Shown here piece after piece: positions 41,206-50,360 of a DNA stretch of 64,000 nucleotides. Location: NCBI RefSeq assembly GCF_001697225.1, contig NZ_CP014671.1, positions 620,001 through 684,000 of the forward strand. The letters run 5' to 3'. Source of the stretch: Immundisolibacter cernigliae (GTDB taxonomy: Bacteria; Pseudomonadota; Gammaproteobacteria; Immundisolibacterales; Immundisolibacteraceae). Position numbers and translations under genes: made by a program. Within the stretch, counting starts at the first letter, position 1, and each line of letters begins with the position of its first letter. The notes under the pieces were generated by a model. The model saw nothing but the letters and a program-made list of their open reading frames with translations, was not told the DNA's origin and ran no database searches.

Positions 41206-43644
41206 CTAGGCGAGCCGGGGCTCGGCCTGTGCGAGTGTGTTTGCGCGCGGTAAGCGCAGCAGGCGCAGGCTGTTGCCGACCACCAGCGCCGAACTTGCGG
41301 ACATGCCCAGCGCCGCCAGCCAGGGCGGCACCAGGCCGGCGGCCGCCAGCGGGATGGCGAGCAGGTTGTAGACCGCCGCCCAGGCGAGGTTCTGGCGCAC
41401 CACGGCCAGCGTGCGCCGGGCGGTGTCGATGCCGTCCAGCAGTGGTGCCAGACGCTCGCCCAGCAGCAGCAGATCGGCTTGCGAGTGCGCCAGCGCGGCG
41501 CCGCTGGCCAGCGCCACCGACACGTCCGCGCCGGCCAGTATCGGCGCGTCGTTGACACCGTCGCCGACCATCAGCACCACCTCGCCGCGCTGCTGGCGGG
41601 CGCGGATGGCGGCCAGTTTCTGCTGCGGCGTCTGGCGCGCCTGCCAGTCGCGCACGCCAAGGCGCCCGGCCACGGCCGCCACGGCGGGCGCGGCATCGCC
41701 GCTCGAAATGGCCGGCGCCAGCCCGCGCCGGGCGAGCGCAGCCAGTGTGTCGGCCGCGTCGGTGCGCAGCGGATCGCTGAGCAGGAACAGCGCCACCAGC
41801 CGCTGGCCATCGCCCAGGCCCACCCAACTGCCGGCGCCGTGCTCGCGTTCCACCGCGGCGACGGCGGCCGCCTGTTCCGAGCCGCCGGCAAGCTCGGGCG
41901 TGCCCAGGCACCAGCTCTGGCCGTCCACCTGGCCACGCACGCCGCCGGCCGTCACCGGCTCCACCTGCGCGGCGGTGAGCCCGCCGGCGTGGGGCAGAAA
42001 GGCGCGCGCGTAGGGATGGCTCGAACCGACTTCCAGCGCCGCGGCGACGGCCAGGTGCTGCTCGATCGGCGTGCCGTCCAGGCTGCGGCTGGCGGCGATT
42101 TGCGGCCGGCCGGCGGTGAGTGTGCCGGTCTTGTCGAGCAGCACGCTGCGCACGCGCGTCAGGTTTTCGAGCGCCGCGCCGCGGGTGACCAGCAAGCCGC
42201 GCCGCGCCAGGCCGGCGGCGGCGGCGGCGAAGGCCGTGGGCGTGGCCAGCGCCAGCGCGCAGGGGCAGGACACCACCAGTACCGCCAGCGTGTTGGCCAG
42301 CCAGCGGGTCGGTTCGACCTGCCACCAGTACAGGCCGGTCGCCGCAGCCGCCAGCAAAACCAGCCCGATGAAGCCGCTCGCCAGGCGGTCGGCGAGCAGC
42401 GCCAGCGGCGGCCGGTCGGCCTGTGCGCGCTGCAGCAGGCGGGCGATCTGCGACACCTGCGTGGCAGCGCCGACGCGCTGCAGTTCCAGCGTCACCGGCG
42501 GGCCGAGGTTGACGCTGCCGCCGATCAGCGCCTCGCCGGTCGTGCGCCGCCGCGGCTCGGCCTCGCCGGTCAGCAGTGCCTCATCGACCTGCGTGGCGCC
42601 GTCGAGCAGCACCCCGTCGGCCGGGATCACCTCGCCGCTGCCGACCAGCACCCGGTCGCCTGCCGTCAGCTCGCTCACCGCCACCCGCGTGGGGCCATCG
42701 GCGCCCAGGCGCAGCACGCTGGCCGGCAGCATGGCCGCCAGTGCCTCGCCGACGCTGCGCACGCGGCCGCGGGCGTCGGCCTCGAACCAGCGGCTCACCG
42801 ACAGGAAGAACACGAACATGACCACCGAGTCGAAGTACACCTCGGCGCCGCCCGTCAGGGTGATCCACACGCTGGCGCCGCCGGCCAGGGTGAGCGCAAT
42901 CGCCACCGGCAGGTCCATGCCCGGCCGGCCGTGGCGCAGGCCGCGCCAGGCGCCCAGAAAGAACGGCGTGCCGGCATACAGCAGCACCGGCAGCGCCACC
43001 AGCATGCTGATCAGGCGCAGGAAGTCGCGCATGGCCGGCTCCAGCGTGTCGCCGGCCAGGTAAAACGCAAACGCGAAGCTCGACACCTGCATCATGCCAA
43101 GGCCGGCCACCACCAGCCGCTTGAGCGCGCTGTGGCGCTCGCGCGTCGCGGCGGCGCGGGCGTCGGCGGCGATGGGGTGCGGCCGGTAGCCGAGTGCGGC
43201 CAGCGTCCCCAGCAGTTCGGACAATTTGACCTCGGCCGGGCGCCAGGCGAGCTGCACGCGGCCGGTGGCGGGACTCACGCGCACTTCGATGAGGCCCGGC
43301 AGGCGCGTGAGCTGGCTTTCGATCAGCCAGGCGCAGGCGGCGCAGCGCAGGCCTTCGACCACGAAGCCGGCCTCGGCGTGCTCGGCCGAGACCTGATGCA
43401 CGAAGGCGGCCTGCGCCTGCGGGCGGTCGAAGGCGGTCCATGCGTCGGCAGCAGCGGGCTCGGCGGGGCGCAGCGCCGGGGCGGTGCGAAAGCGGTAGTA
43501 GTCGGCATGGCCGCTGCTCAGGATCAGCTGCGCCACGGCCCGGCAGCCAGGGCAGCACACCGGTCGCGGCGCGCCATCGACGGTGACGGTCAAATCCAGG
43601 CCCGGCGGCACCGGCTCGCTGCAGTGAAAGCAGGCGAGGCTCAC
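41206..43644 (-). CDS. ccoI: CcoI/FixI copper-translocating P-type ATPase
   Basis: P1B-type ATPase of 812 residues that exports copper for insertion into cbb3 oxidase. Features in order: N-terminal cysteines (CFHCSEPV, CCPGCRAV), an HMA domain with GLRCAACAWLIE, eight membrane helices with the CPC motif (VVSCPCALALATP), the phosphorylation site DKTGTLTAG, an HP locus in GSSHPYARAFL and GDGVNDAPILA. The GTG start overlaps the ccoH stop. Confidence 0.96.
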   Translation of the reverse strand: MSLACFHCSEPVPPGLDLTVTVDGAPRPVCCPGCRAVAQLILSSGHADYYRFRTAPALRPAEPAAADAWTAFDRPQAQAAFVHQVSAEHAEAGFVVEGLRCAACAWLIESQLTRLPGLIEVRVSPATGRVQLAWRPAEVKLSELLGTLAALGYRPHPIAADARAAATRERHSALKRLVVAGLGMMQVSSFAFAFYLAGDTLEPAMRDFLRLISMLVALPVLLYAGTPFFLGAWRGLRHGRPGMDLPVAIALTLAGGASVWITLTGGAEVYFDSVVMFVFFLSVSRWFEADARGRVRSVGEALAAMLPASVLRLGADGPTRVAVSELTAGDRVLVGSGEVIPADGVLLDGATQVDEALLTGEAEPRRRTTGEALIGGSVNLGPPVTLELQRVGAATQVSQIARLLQRAQADRPPLALLADRLASGFIGLVLLAAAATGLYWWQVEPTRWLANTLAVLVVSCPCALALATPTAFAAAAAGLARRGLLVTRGAALENLTRVRSVLLDKTGTLTAGRPQIAASRSLDGTPIEQHLAVAAALEVGSSHPYARAFLPHAGGLTAAQVEPVTAGGVRGQVDGQSWCLGTPELAGGSEQAAAVAAVEREHGAGSWVGLGDGQRLVALFLLSDPLRTDAADTLAALARRGLAPAISSGDAAPAVAAVAGRLGVRDWQARQTPQQKLAAIRARQQRGEVVLMVGDGVNDAPILAGADVSVALASGAALAHSQADLLLLGERLAPLLDGIDTARRTLAVVRQNLAWAAVYNLLAIPLAAAGLVPPWLAALGMSASSALVVGNSLRLLRLPRANTLAQAEPRLA

Positions 43645-44146
43645 CGCGGCGCCAGTTGCAGCTCGCCGGCGCTTGCCGGCAGCTCGCCGCGCAGGCGCCA
43701 GCCCTGATCCGGCGACGCGATTTCCACGTGATGGCGGATCGCATCGAGCCGGCCCAGATTGCCGGTGTAGCGGTCATCGGCTCCGGGAGTGAGGCGGATT
43801 TGCCGGTCGCCGGTGGCATCGGTCGGGTGAATGAGCCTCAGTTCGACGGCCTGCGCCGGTACGCCGCGGATGCTCAGTTGCACCGTACCGCTGGGGCATC
43901 GACCCGCAGCGTGGCCGTAATACCCAGCGCGCCGGCCCGCCGGTCGCGTGACTGGTCGAGGTCGAAGGCGCGGCCGATGCGGGCGTAATCATCGACCACC
44001 AGCGAATCCGCATTGCGCACGGCAATCACCACCGTCAGCAGGCCACCGATGACGGCCGCGACGGGCGGCGTCGCCACCAGCCAGAACCAGCGGTTGCGGT
44101 ACCAGGGTGTCGGCTCGGTCGCGCCGGCCACCGCGCGCTCAGTCAT
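43641..44146 (-). pseudogene. ccoH: ccoH/fixH split by a one-base frameshift
   Basis: CcoH is a single-span membrane protein for cbb3 assembly. The first frame (from ATG 44146) gives MTERAVAGATEPTPWYRNRW, a transmembrane helix and LGITATLRVDAPAVRCN, then stops at 43874. The other frame continues the family sequence without loss: VQLSIRGVPAQAVELRLIHP to ELPASAGELQLAPR, ending at 43641. The shift lies in CGGTGC near 43883, where one extra G would restore a single 169-residue protein. It could be a real mutation, an assembly error or a recoding site. Overlaps with ccoG (8 bases) and ccoI are otherwise normal. Confidence 0.85.
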
Positions 44147-45518
44147 CGTCCACCGGCCCCAGGAAGCGCACCTCGTGCTGGGCCGATACGCCGCTGGCAC
44201 CGGTCACCGTCAGGGTGAGCGTGCTTGCCCGCCGGTGGATGGCGTCCTCGGGCACGCGGATGCGGGTCGGCACCCCGGCCACGCCGCCGGGCGGCAGTTC
44301 GAATTCGGGCGGGTCGGTCTCGATCACCACCCCCGGCAGGCCGGTGACGGTCGCCCGGTAGCGCTCGCTGTTGGCGGATTTGTTGACCACCTTGAGCGTG
44401 TAGACGTTCTCGATCTGGTCGTCGCCGACCTCCCGGTACAGCCGGCCGCGGTCGGCGATCAGGTCCACGTTCAGCGGCGTGCGTAGCGCCACGGCAGTGC
44501 CAAGACCCACCAGCAGCGCAGTCAGCAGCAGCCCGTAGATGACGATGCGCGGACGCAGCACGTGCGTCTTGCCGCCCTCGATGGCCGCTTCGGTCGCATA
44601 GCGGATCAGGCCGCGCGGGTAGCCGACGCGGTCCATGACCGAATCGCAGGCGTCGATGCAGGCGGCGCAGCCGATGCATTCGTATTGCAGGCCATCGCGG
44701 ATGTCGATGCCGGTCGGGCAGACCTGCACGCACAGCGTGCAGTCCACGCAGTCGCCCAGGCCGCGCTGGCGCGGATCGACGCCACGCGGCCGGCCGCCGC
44801 GTGGCTCGCCGCGCCTCTCGTCGTAGGTGATGATCAGCGTGTCCTTGTCGAACATGGCGCTCTGGAAGCGCGCGTAGGGACACATGTAGATGCACACGTT
44901 CTCGCGCAGGAAGCCGGCGTTGCCGTAGGTGGCGAAGCCGTAGAACAGGCCCCAGAACAGCTCCCAGCCGCCCAGGTTGAGCTGGGTCAGTTCCTGCCAC
45001 AGCTCGGTGCGCGGGGTGAAGAAGCTGACGAAGGTAAAGCCGGTGAACAGGGAAAAGGCGATCCACAGCGTCTGCTTGGCGGTCTTGCGCAGGACCTTCT
45101 CGGTCGTCCACGGACCCTTGTCGAGCTTCATGCGCCGGGCGCGGTCGCCCTCCACCCAGCGCTCCATCCACAGGAAGGTCTCCGTCCACACGGTCTGCGG
45201 GCAGGCGTAGCCGCACCACAGGCGGCCGGCCATGGCAGTAAAAAAGAACAGCGTCAGCGCGGCGCAGATCAGCAGCAGGGTCAGGAAAAAGAAATCCTGC
45301 GGCAGGAACAGCAGACCGAAGACGTGGAACTGGCGTGCCGGCAGGTCGAACAGCACCGCCTGGCGGCCGTCCCAGGACAGCCACGGTATGCCATAGAACA
45401 GCCCCAGCAGGACCAGCACGGCGAGTTTTCGCAGACGCTGGAAGCGACCGCCGATCTCGCGCGGGTAGGCCTTGGGGCGGGAGGCGTAGAACGCATCCGC
45501 GGCGGCGGGTTCAGGCAT
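44139..45518 (-). CDS. ccoG: CcoG/FixG ferredoxin-like membrane protein
   Basis: Membrane iron-sulfur protein of 459 residues thought to reduce copper during cbb3 assembly. N-terminal membrane helices include LFFFTAMAGRLWCGYACPQTVWTE, the family signature. It has two 4Fe-4S motifs (CVDCTLCVQVCPTGID and CIGCAACIDACDSVMD), and a C-terminal Ig-like periplasmic domain (NVYTLKVVNKSANSERY). It follows the 101-residue gene with an 8-base overlap. Confidence 0.96.
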   Translation of the reverse strand: MPEPAAADAFYASRPKAYPREIGGRFQRLRKLAVLVLLGLFYGIPWLSWDGRQAVLFDLPARQFHVFGLLFLPQDFFFLTLLLICAALTLFFFTAMAGRLWCGYACPQTVWTETFLWMERWVEGDRARRMKLDKGPWTTEKVLRKTAKQTLWIAFSLFTGFTFVSFFTPRTELWQELTQLNLGGWELFWGLFYGFATYGNAGFLRENVCIYMCPYARFQSAMFDKDTLIITYDERRGEPRGGRPRGVDPRQRGLGDCVDCTLCVQVCPTGIDIRDGLQYECIGCAACIDACDSVMDRVGYPRGLIRYATEAAIEGGKTHVLRPRIVIYGLLLTALLVGLGTAVALRTPLNVDLIADRGRLYREVGDDQIENVYTLKVVNKSANSERYRATVTGLPGVVIETDPPEFELPPGGVAGVPTRIRVPEDAIHRRASTLTLTVTGASGVSAQHEVRFLGPVDDD

Positions 45519-45816
45519 GCGGCGATTTGACCTTCTGTTTGGGCGGTTCGAGCAGCACCACGGTGATGAGGCTCGACAGGGCCGTCACCGCCCAGAACAT
45601 GAAAAAGCCGACCGTGTAGCCGACTTCGCGGCTGATCTGCCAGTCCGGAAAGCTCGCCAGGCGCAGGCCCTCCGGATCGACATTGGCGAAAAATGCCGCG
45701 GTGGCGATCGCCGCGGTCAGGAACGACGGCCACAGCACGGCGCCCAGCCGGTGCAGCCAGCCGTGCGGGCGCAGGTGCTCGGCGTCGACGACGAAGTTCT
45801 GGTCAGGGCTGTTCAT
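45511..45816 (-). CDS. Small two-helix membrane protein of the cco operon
   Basis: Protein of 101 residues between ccoP and ccoG. Two hydrophobic helices (LGAVLWPSFLTAAIATAAFFA and VGYTVGFFMFWAVTALSSLITVVLL) flank a loop FANVDPEGLRLASFPDW. The ATG at 45816 overlaps ccoP by 14 bases. Comparable short membrane proteins occur at this position in many gammaproteobacterial cco operons; no function is assigned. Confidence 0.85.
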   Translation of the reverse strand: MNSPDQNFVVDAEHLRPHGWLHRLGAVLWPSFLTAAIATAAFFANVDPEGLRLASFPDWQISREVGYTVGFFMFWAVTALSSLITVVLLEPPKQKVKSPHA

Positions 45817-46696
45817 GCGACAGGCCATAGACGTAGGCCGCCAGTACGTGGATGCGCTCGGCGCCGAGCAGGTCTTTCTGGGCCGGCATCACGCCCTGGC
45901 GACCGTCGCGGATGCTGGTCTGGATGATCTGCTCGCTGCCGCCGTACAGCCAGTAATCGTCCGTCAGATCCGGCGCGCCGAGCATGGGATTGCCCTTGCC
46001 CGCGGGCCCATGGCAGGCGATGCAGAAGGTCTGGTATTTCTCCTGGCCGGCCGCGACCTGTGCCGGGTCGCCCGCGTGACCGCCGAGGCTGCGCACATAG
46101 GTGGCGACGGCCTTCACCCCGTCCTCGCCCAGCGCCGCACCCCAGGCCATCATCATCCCGGTGCGGCCCTGCGTGATGGTCTGCTCGATCTGCTCGGGCG
46201 CGCCGCCCCAGTGCCAGATGGTGTCGGCCAGGTTCGGAAAGCCGCGGCTGCCGTGGCCGTCGGCGCCGTGGCAGACCGCGCAGTTGGTGACGAACAAGCG
46301 CCGGCCGGTGGCCATGGCGGCCGGGTCCTTGGCCAATTCGGGAATGGGCAGGGCGGCATATTTGGCAAACAGCGGCGCCACGTCGCGCTCGACCGCCTCG
46401 ACTTCGGCCTCGTAGGCACCGACCTGGGTCCAGCCGAGCAGGCCCTTGAAGTTGCCAAGGCCCGGGTAGAGCAGCAGATAGCCCAGCGCGAACACGATGG
46501 TGATGTAGAACAGACCCAGCCACCAGCGCGGCATGGGGTTGTTGTATTCCTTCAGGCCGTCCCACTCGTGACCGGTGGTGTCGGAGGCGGCGGCCTCGCC
46601 AGGGCGTTTTTTCGCCGTCCAGCGGATCAGCCACACGCAGGCCAGGATGTTGGCCAGCGACAGCACGGTGACATACCAGCTCCAGGCGCTGCTCAT
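45803..46696 (-). CDS. ccoP: cbb3 oxidase subunit III, diheme cytochrome c CcoP
   Basis: Membrane-anchored diheme cytochrome c of 297 residues that feeds electrons to the oxidase. It has two N-terminal hydrophobic segments, the linker EWDGLKEYNNPMPRWWLGLFY typical of CcoP, and heme sites CAVCHGADGHG and CIACHGPAGKG, with methionine ligands in later segments (MMMAWG, GVMPAQ). It overlaps ccoQ by ATGA. Confidence 0.97.
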   Translation of the reverse strand: MSSAWSWYVTVLSLANILACVWLIRWTAKKRPGEAAASDTTGHEWDGLKEYNNPMPRWWLGLFYITIVFALGYLLLYPGLGNFKGLLGWTQVGAYEAEVEAVERDVAPLFAKYAALPIPELAKDPAAMATGRRLFVTNCAVCHGADGHGSRGFPNLADTIWHWGGAPEQIEQTITQGRTGMMMAWGAALGEDGVKAVATYVRSLGGHAGDPAQVAAGQEKYQTFCIACHGPAGKGNPMLGAPDLTDDYWLYGGSEQIIQTSIRDGRQGVMPAQKDLLGAERIHVLAAYVYGLSHEQP

Positions 46697-46857
46697 CGCA
46701 AATCCTCCTTGCGCAGCGGTTTGTCGTCATCCTGCAGTGGCAGGCGCGCCATGGCGTCGAAGGCATCGCGCGGCCGGGTATACAGCCACAGCGCGCCGGC
46801 GACGAACAGCACCAGCACCAGTCCCGTGAACAGGCCCCAGGCCACAGCGGCACTCAT
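46693..46857 (-). CDS. ccoQ: cbb3 oxidase subunit CcoQ
   Basis: Single-helix subunit of 54 residues: [20 protein letters not shown], then [20 protein letters not shown] and a charged tail. It overlaps both ccoO and ccoP by ATGA. Too small for similarity alone, but place, length and topology fit CcoQ. Confidence 0.92.
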   Translation of the reverse strand: MSAAVAWGLFTGLVLVLFVAGALWLYTRPRDAFDAMARLPLQDDDKPLRKEDLR

Positions 46858-47468
46858 CGGCCTGCTCCGGGTGGCAGCGCCTTGCCCAGGCCCTGCAGGT
46901 AGACGATCAGGGCGTCGAGTTCGGTCTTGCCGGCGACGGCAGCCGGCGCGCCCTGGACGTCGGCGTCGGTGTAGGGATCGCCCAGGCGTTTGAGCGCCCG
47001 CATGTGGCGCTGCACGGCGGCGCCGTCCACAGCTTTCTTTTCCAGCCAGGCAAAGGCCGGCATGTTCGACTCGGGCACCACGTCGCGCGGGTTCAGCAGG
47101 TGTACGCGGTGCCAGTCGTCGCTGTAGCGGCCGCCGACCCGCGCCAGATCCGGCCCGGTGCGCTTGCTGCCCCACTGGAACGGGCGGTCGTAGACGAACT
47201 CGCCGGCCACCGAATAGTGGCCGTAGCGCTCGGTCTCGGCCCGAAACGGCCGGATCATCTGCGTGTGGCACAGGTAGCAGCCCTCGCGCACGTACACGTC
47301 GCGCCCGGCCAGGGCCAGCGGCGGGTAGGGCGTGACGCCCTGGATCGGCTGCGTGACCTTGGCGCTGAACATCAGCGGCACGATCTGCACCAGCCCGCCG
47401 ATGCTGATGACGACGGCGATCAGCACCGCCAGCAGGCCGACGTTCTTTTCGACGACTTCGTGGTTCAT
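46854..47468 (-). CDS. ccoO: cbb3 oxidase subunit II, monoheme cytochrome c CcoO
   Basis: Membrane-anchored cytochrome c of 204 residues. It has an N-terminal helix ([23 protein letters not shown]), [20 protein letters not shown] with the CxxCH heme site, [20 protein letters not shown] and the methionine-ligand stretch [19 protein letters not shown] site precedes the ATG, 10 bases after ccoN. Confidence 0.97.
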   Translation of the reverse strand: MNHEVVEKNVGLLAVLIAVVISIGGLVQIVPLMFSAKVTQPIQGVTPYPPLALAGRDVYVREGCYLCHTQMIRPFRAETERYGHYSVAGEFVYDRPFQWGSKRTGPDLARVGGRYSDDWHRVHLLNPRDVVPESNMPAFAWLEKKAVDGAAVQRHMRALKRLGDPYTDADVQGAPAAVAGKTELDALIVYLQGLGKALPPGAGR

Positions 47469-47478
47469 CGGTGGCTCC

Positions 47479-48906
47479 TCAGGCGGCAGCGGTGGCGGGC
47501 TGGCCGGCCAATGCCGGTGGCCGCACCGTGCGCCACAGGTTGTAGACCATGATGAACATGCCCGACAGCACCATCGCGCCGCCCATGAAGCGCACCAGGT
47601 AGTACGGTTTGGTGGCCGCCAGCGCCTCGACGAAGCTGTAGGTGAGCGTGCCGTCGGCGTTGACCGCCCGCCACATCAGGCCCTGCATCACCCCGGCGAT
47701 CCACATGGCGGCCACGTACAGCACCACGCCGATGGTGGCCACCCAGAAGTGCCACTCGACCAGGCGCGTGCTGTACACCCGCTCCTTGCCGAACAGCTTG
47801 GGGATCAGCGCGTACATGGCGCCCAGCGAGATGAAGGCAACCCAGCCGATGCCGCCCGAGTGCACATGGCCGATGGTCCAGTCGGTGTTGTGTGACAGGG
47901 CGTTGACGGTCTTGATCGACATCATCGGCCCCTCGAAGGTCGACATGCCGTAGAACGAGATGGCCACGATCATGAAGCGCAGGATGGGGTCGGTGCGCAG
48001 CTTGTCCCAGGCGCCGGACAGGGTCATGACGCCGTTGATCATGCCGCCCCAGGACGGCGCCAGCAGGATCAGCGAGAACGCCATGCCCAGCGACTGCGCC
48101 CACTCCGGCAGTGCGGAATAGTGCAGGTGGTGCGGGCCGGCCCACATGTAGGTGGAGATCAGCGCCCAGAAATGCACCACCGACAGCCGGTACGAGTACA
48201 CCGGCCGCTGCGCCTGCTTGGGCACGAAGTAATACATCATCCCCAGAAAGCCGGCAGTCAGGAAAAAGCCCACTGCGTTGTGGCCGTACCACCACTGCAC
48301 CATGGCATCCACGGCTCCGCTGTAGATGGGGTAGGACTTGGTCAGCCCGGCCGGGATTTCCAGGCTGTTGATCACGTGCAGCACGGCGATGGTCAGGATG
48401 TAGGCGCCGTAGAACCAGTTGGCGACGTAGATGTGGCGGATGCGCCGGCGCGCGATGGTGGCGAAGAACACCACCGCGTAAGTCACCCACACCAGCGTGA
48501 TCAGGATGTCGATCGGCCACTCCAGCTCGGCGTATTCCTTGCCGGACGTCATGCCCAGCGGCAGCGTCACGGCGGCCGCCACGATCACCGCCTGCCAGCC
48601 CCAGAAGGTGAATGCCGCCAGGCGCTCGAACGCCAGTCGCACGCCACAGGTGCGCTGCACCACGTAGTAACTGGTGGCAAACAGCGCCGAGCCGCCGAAG
48701 GCGAAGATCACCGCGTTGGTGTGCAGCGGGCGCAGCCGGCCATAGCTGAGGTAAGGCAGACCCATGTTGAGGTCCGGCCAGATCAGCTCGGCGGCGATGA
48801 TCACCCCCACCAGCATGCCGACCACGCCCCACACCACCGTCATCACGGCGAATTGCCGCACGACCGTGTCGTTGTATTCGACTGCGCCGCCTGCGCCTGC
48901 CTGCAT
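47479..48906 (-). CDS. ccoN: cbb3 oxidase catalytic subunit I CcoN
   Basis: Heme-copper oxidase subunit of 475 residues with twelve membrane helices, reducing oxygen with high affinity. Helix II heme ligand region [14 protein letters not shown], the C-type proton-pathway helix [25 protein letters not shown], the copper ligands in [10 protein letters not shown] and the double-histidine helix [12 protein letters not shown] are present. It is the first gene of a long operon through ccoS and the SafE-like gene, with an FNR-type box upstream. Confidence 0.97.
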   Translation of the reverse strand: MQAGAGGAVEYNDTVVRQFAVMTVVWGVVGMLVGVIIAAELIWPDLNMGLPYLSYGRLRPLHTNAVIFAFGGSALFATSYYVVQRTCGVRLAFERLAAFTFWGWQAVIVAAAVTLPLGMTSGKEYAELEWPIDILITLVWVTYAVVFFATIARRRIRHIYVANWFYGAYILTIAVLHVINSLEIPAGLTKSYPIYSGAVDAMVQWWYGHNAVGFFLTAGFLGMMYYFVPKQAQRPVYSYRLSVVHFWALISTYMWAGPHHLHYSALPEWAQSLGMAFSLILLAPSWGGMINGVMTLSGAWDKLRTDPILRFMIVAISFYGMSTFEGPMMSIKTVNALSHNTDWTIGHVHSGGIGWVAFISLGAMYALIPKLFGKERVYSTRLVEWHFWVATIGVVLYVAAMWIAGVMQGLMWRAVNADGTLTYSFVEALAATKPYYLVRFMGGAMVLSGMFIMVYNLWRTVRPPALAGQPATAAA

Positions 48907-48968
48907 GGCCTCACCTGTGTAGTTCGAATCGGACGCGGGCCAGTGTGCTGCGCCGCAAAAGACAGGCG

Positions 48969-48982
48969 TTGATCGAAATCAG
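48969..48982. promoter_or_regulatory. FNR/ANR-type box upstream of ccoN
   Basis: TTGATCGAAATCAG matches the TTGAT-N4-ATCAA consensus at nine of ten fixed positions. Its centre is about 70 bases from the ccoN start, leaving room for a class II (-41.5) FNR-activated promoter. This fits microaerobic induction of cbb3 oxidase. No other such box was seen in the gap. Confidence 0.7.
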
Positions 48983-49124
48983 ATAGCCGCAGCGTGAACG
49001 CTCGTTCTGCCAGGGAAGCGGTGCCCCAGAACGTCGCCCGACCCTGCCGCGAGCGGCGCGTCAGCGCCACGCGTGCTGCGCTACGCTGTGCTACCCACGA
49101 CCCACCGATCGACGAGCACCCTGC

Positions 49125-50318
49125 ATGGACGATTTTTTGCCGCCGGATACCCGCGAGCTGCGCGAGGCCTTTGTGCAGTTCATGCAGCGCGAGATCTTGC
49201 CGGCGTTGCCGGCCTTCGAGGCCGCCGGCGAATTCCCGCGTGCGTTGGTGCAAAAAACCGGCGAGGCGGGCTGGTTCGGCGTGGTGTTCCCGCCGCAGCT
49301 CGGTGGAACCGACCTCGGCTTTCTGGCGATGGCCGTACTGGCCGAGGAAATGGCGCGTCTGAATCCAGGCTTCGCGCTGTGCCACAACCAGCAGGCCATG
49401 ACCTGCCCGTACACGGTATTTGCCGGTGGCACGGATGAGCAGTGCCAGCGGTTCATTCCGGACCTGATCGGCGGGCGCGCCATCGGCCTGTGGTCGCTGA
49501 CCGAGTCAGGTGGGGGCTCCGATGCCGCCGGCAACCTCAAAACCTTTGCCGAGCGACGCGGTGACCGTTACCTGCTGAACGGTCGCAAGATGTTTGCAAC
49601 ACTCGCCGACCAGACCGACACCGGCGTGCTGTTTGCCCGTACCGACCGCGACGCTGGCCACCACGGCATCACCGCCTTTGTGGTCGAGCCGCGTAAATAT
49701 GCCGGCTACCTCGCGCAGCCGATCGATTTCGTCGGATTGTCCGGGATGACCCGTTCATGCGAGGTGGTGCTGGAGAACTTCGAGGTGCCGGTCGACAATC
49801 GCATCGGTGCCGAGGGGGACGGCTTTCGCCTGGCCATGCACGCCATTCAGGCCGGGCGGGTGTCAGTGGCGGCGCGCGCGGTCGGCATTGCCCGCGCCTG
49901 TCTGGAAGAAGCGATCCAGTATGTCCAACAGCGATCGATCCGCGGCCGGCCGCTGGCGAGTTACCAGATGACGCAGGCGGCGCTTGCCGACGCGCTGGTC
50001 AGCGTCGAGGCGGCGCGCCTGATGACCTGGCAGGCCGCCACGCTGATGGACCAGGATCGCCCGGCCAACCGGATCGCCGCCCAGGCCAAGCTGGCGGCTT
50101 CGTTCGCTCTGAAACAGGCGGCCGCCAGCGCGCAGGAACTTTTCGGTGGCTATGGCCTGGCCAGCGAGTACCGCATCGCCCGCCTGGCCAGCTATGCGCA
50201 CGTGTTCCTGGTCGGGGAAGGCGCGCCAGCGGTACAGCGCATCCTGATCGCGGAGGACGCGCTTGGCATCAAGGACGCCGAGCGGCATCGGACCCGGTAC
50301 CGCCGCCCGCGCGGTTGA
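49125..50318 (+). CDS. Acyl-CoA dehydrogenase
   Basis: FAD enzyme of 397 residues introducing the alpha-beta double bond in an acyl-CoA. Helical N-domain (REAFVQFMQREILPALPAFE), FAD/substrate region WSLTESGGGSDAAG, FVGLSGMTRSCEVVLENFEVP, and the C-terminal helices with AQELFGGYGLASEY and LVGEGAPAVQRILIAEDALG, where Glu in VGEGAP is the probable catalytic base. Chain length cannot be inferred. It is divergent from ccoN and convergent with the P-type ATPase gene. Confidence 0.93.
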   Translation: MDDFLPPDTRELREAFVQFMQREILPALPAFEAAGEFPRALVQKTGEAGWFGVVFPPQLGGTDLGFLAMAVLAEEMARLNPGFALCHNQQAMTCPYTVFAGGTDEQCQRFIPDLIGGRAIGLWSLTESGGGSDAAGNLKTFAERRGDRYLLNGRKMFATLADQTDTGVLFARTDRDAGHHGITAFVVEPRKYAGYLAQPIDFVGLSGMTRSCEVVLENFEVPVDNRIGAEGDGFRLAMHAIQAGRVSVAARAVGIARACLEEAIQYVQQRSIRGRPLASYQMTQAALADALVSVEAARLMTWQAATLMDQDRPANRIAAQAKLAASFALKQAAASAQELFGGYGLASEYRIARLASYAHVFLVGEGAPAVQRILIAEDALGIKDAERHRTRYRRPRG

Positions 50319-50360
50319 GCGATGGTCGCTGCGCGCCAGAGTCCCCGGCATGGCCCGCTC

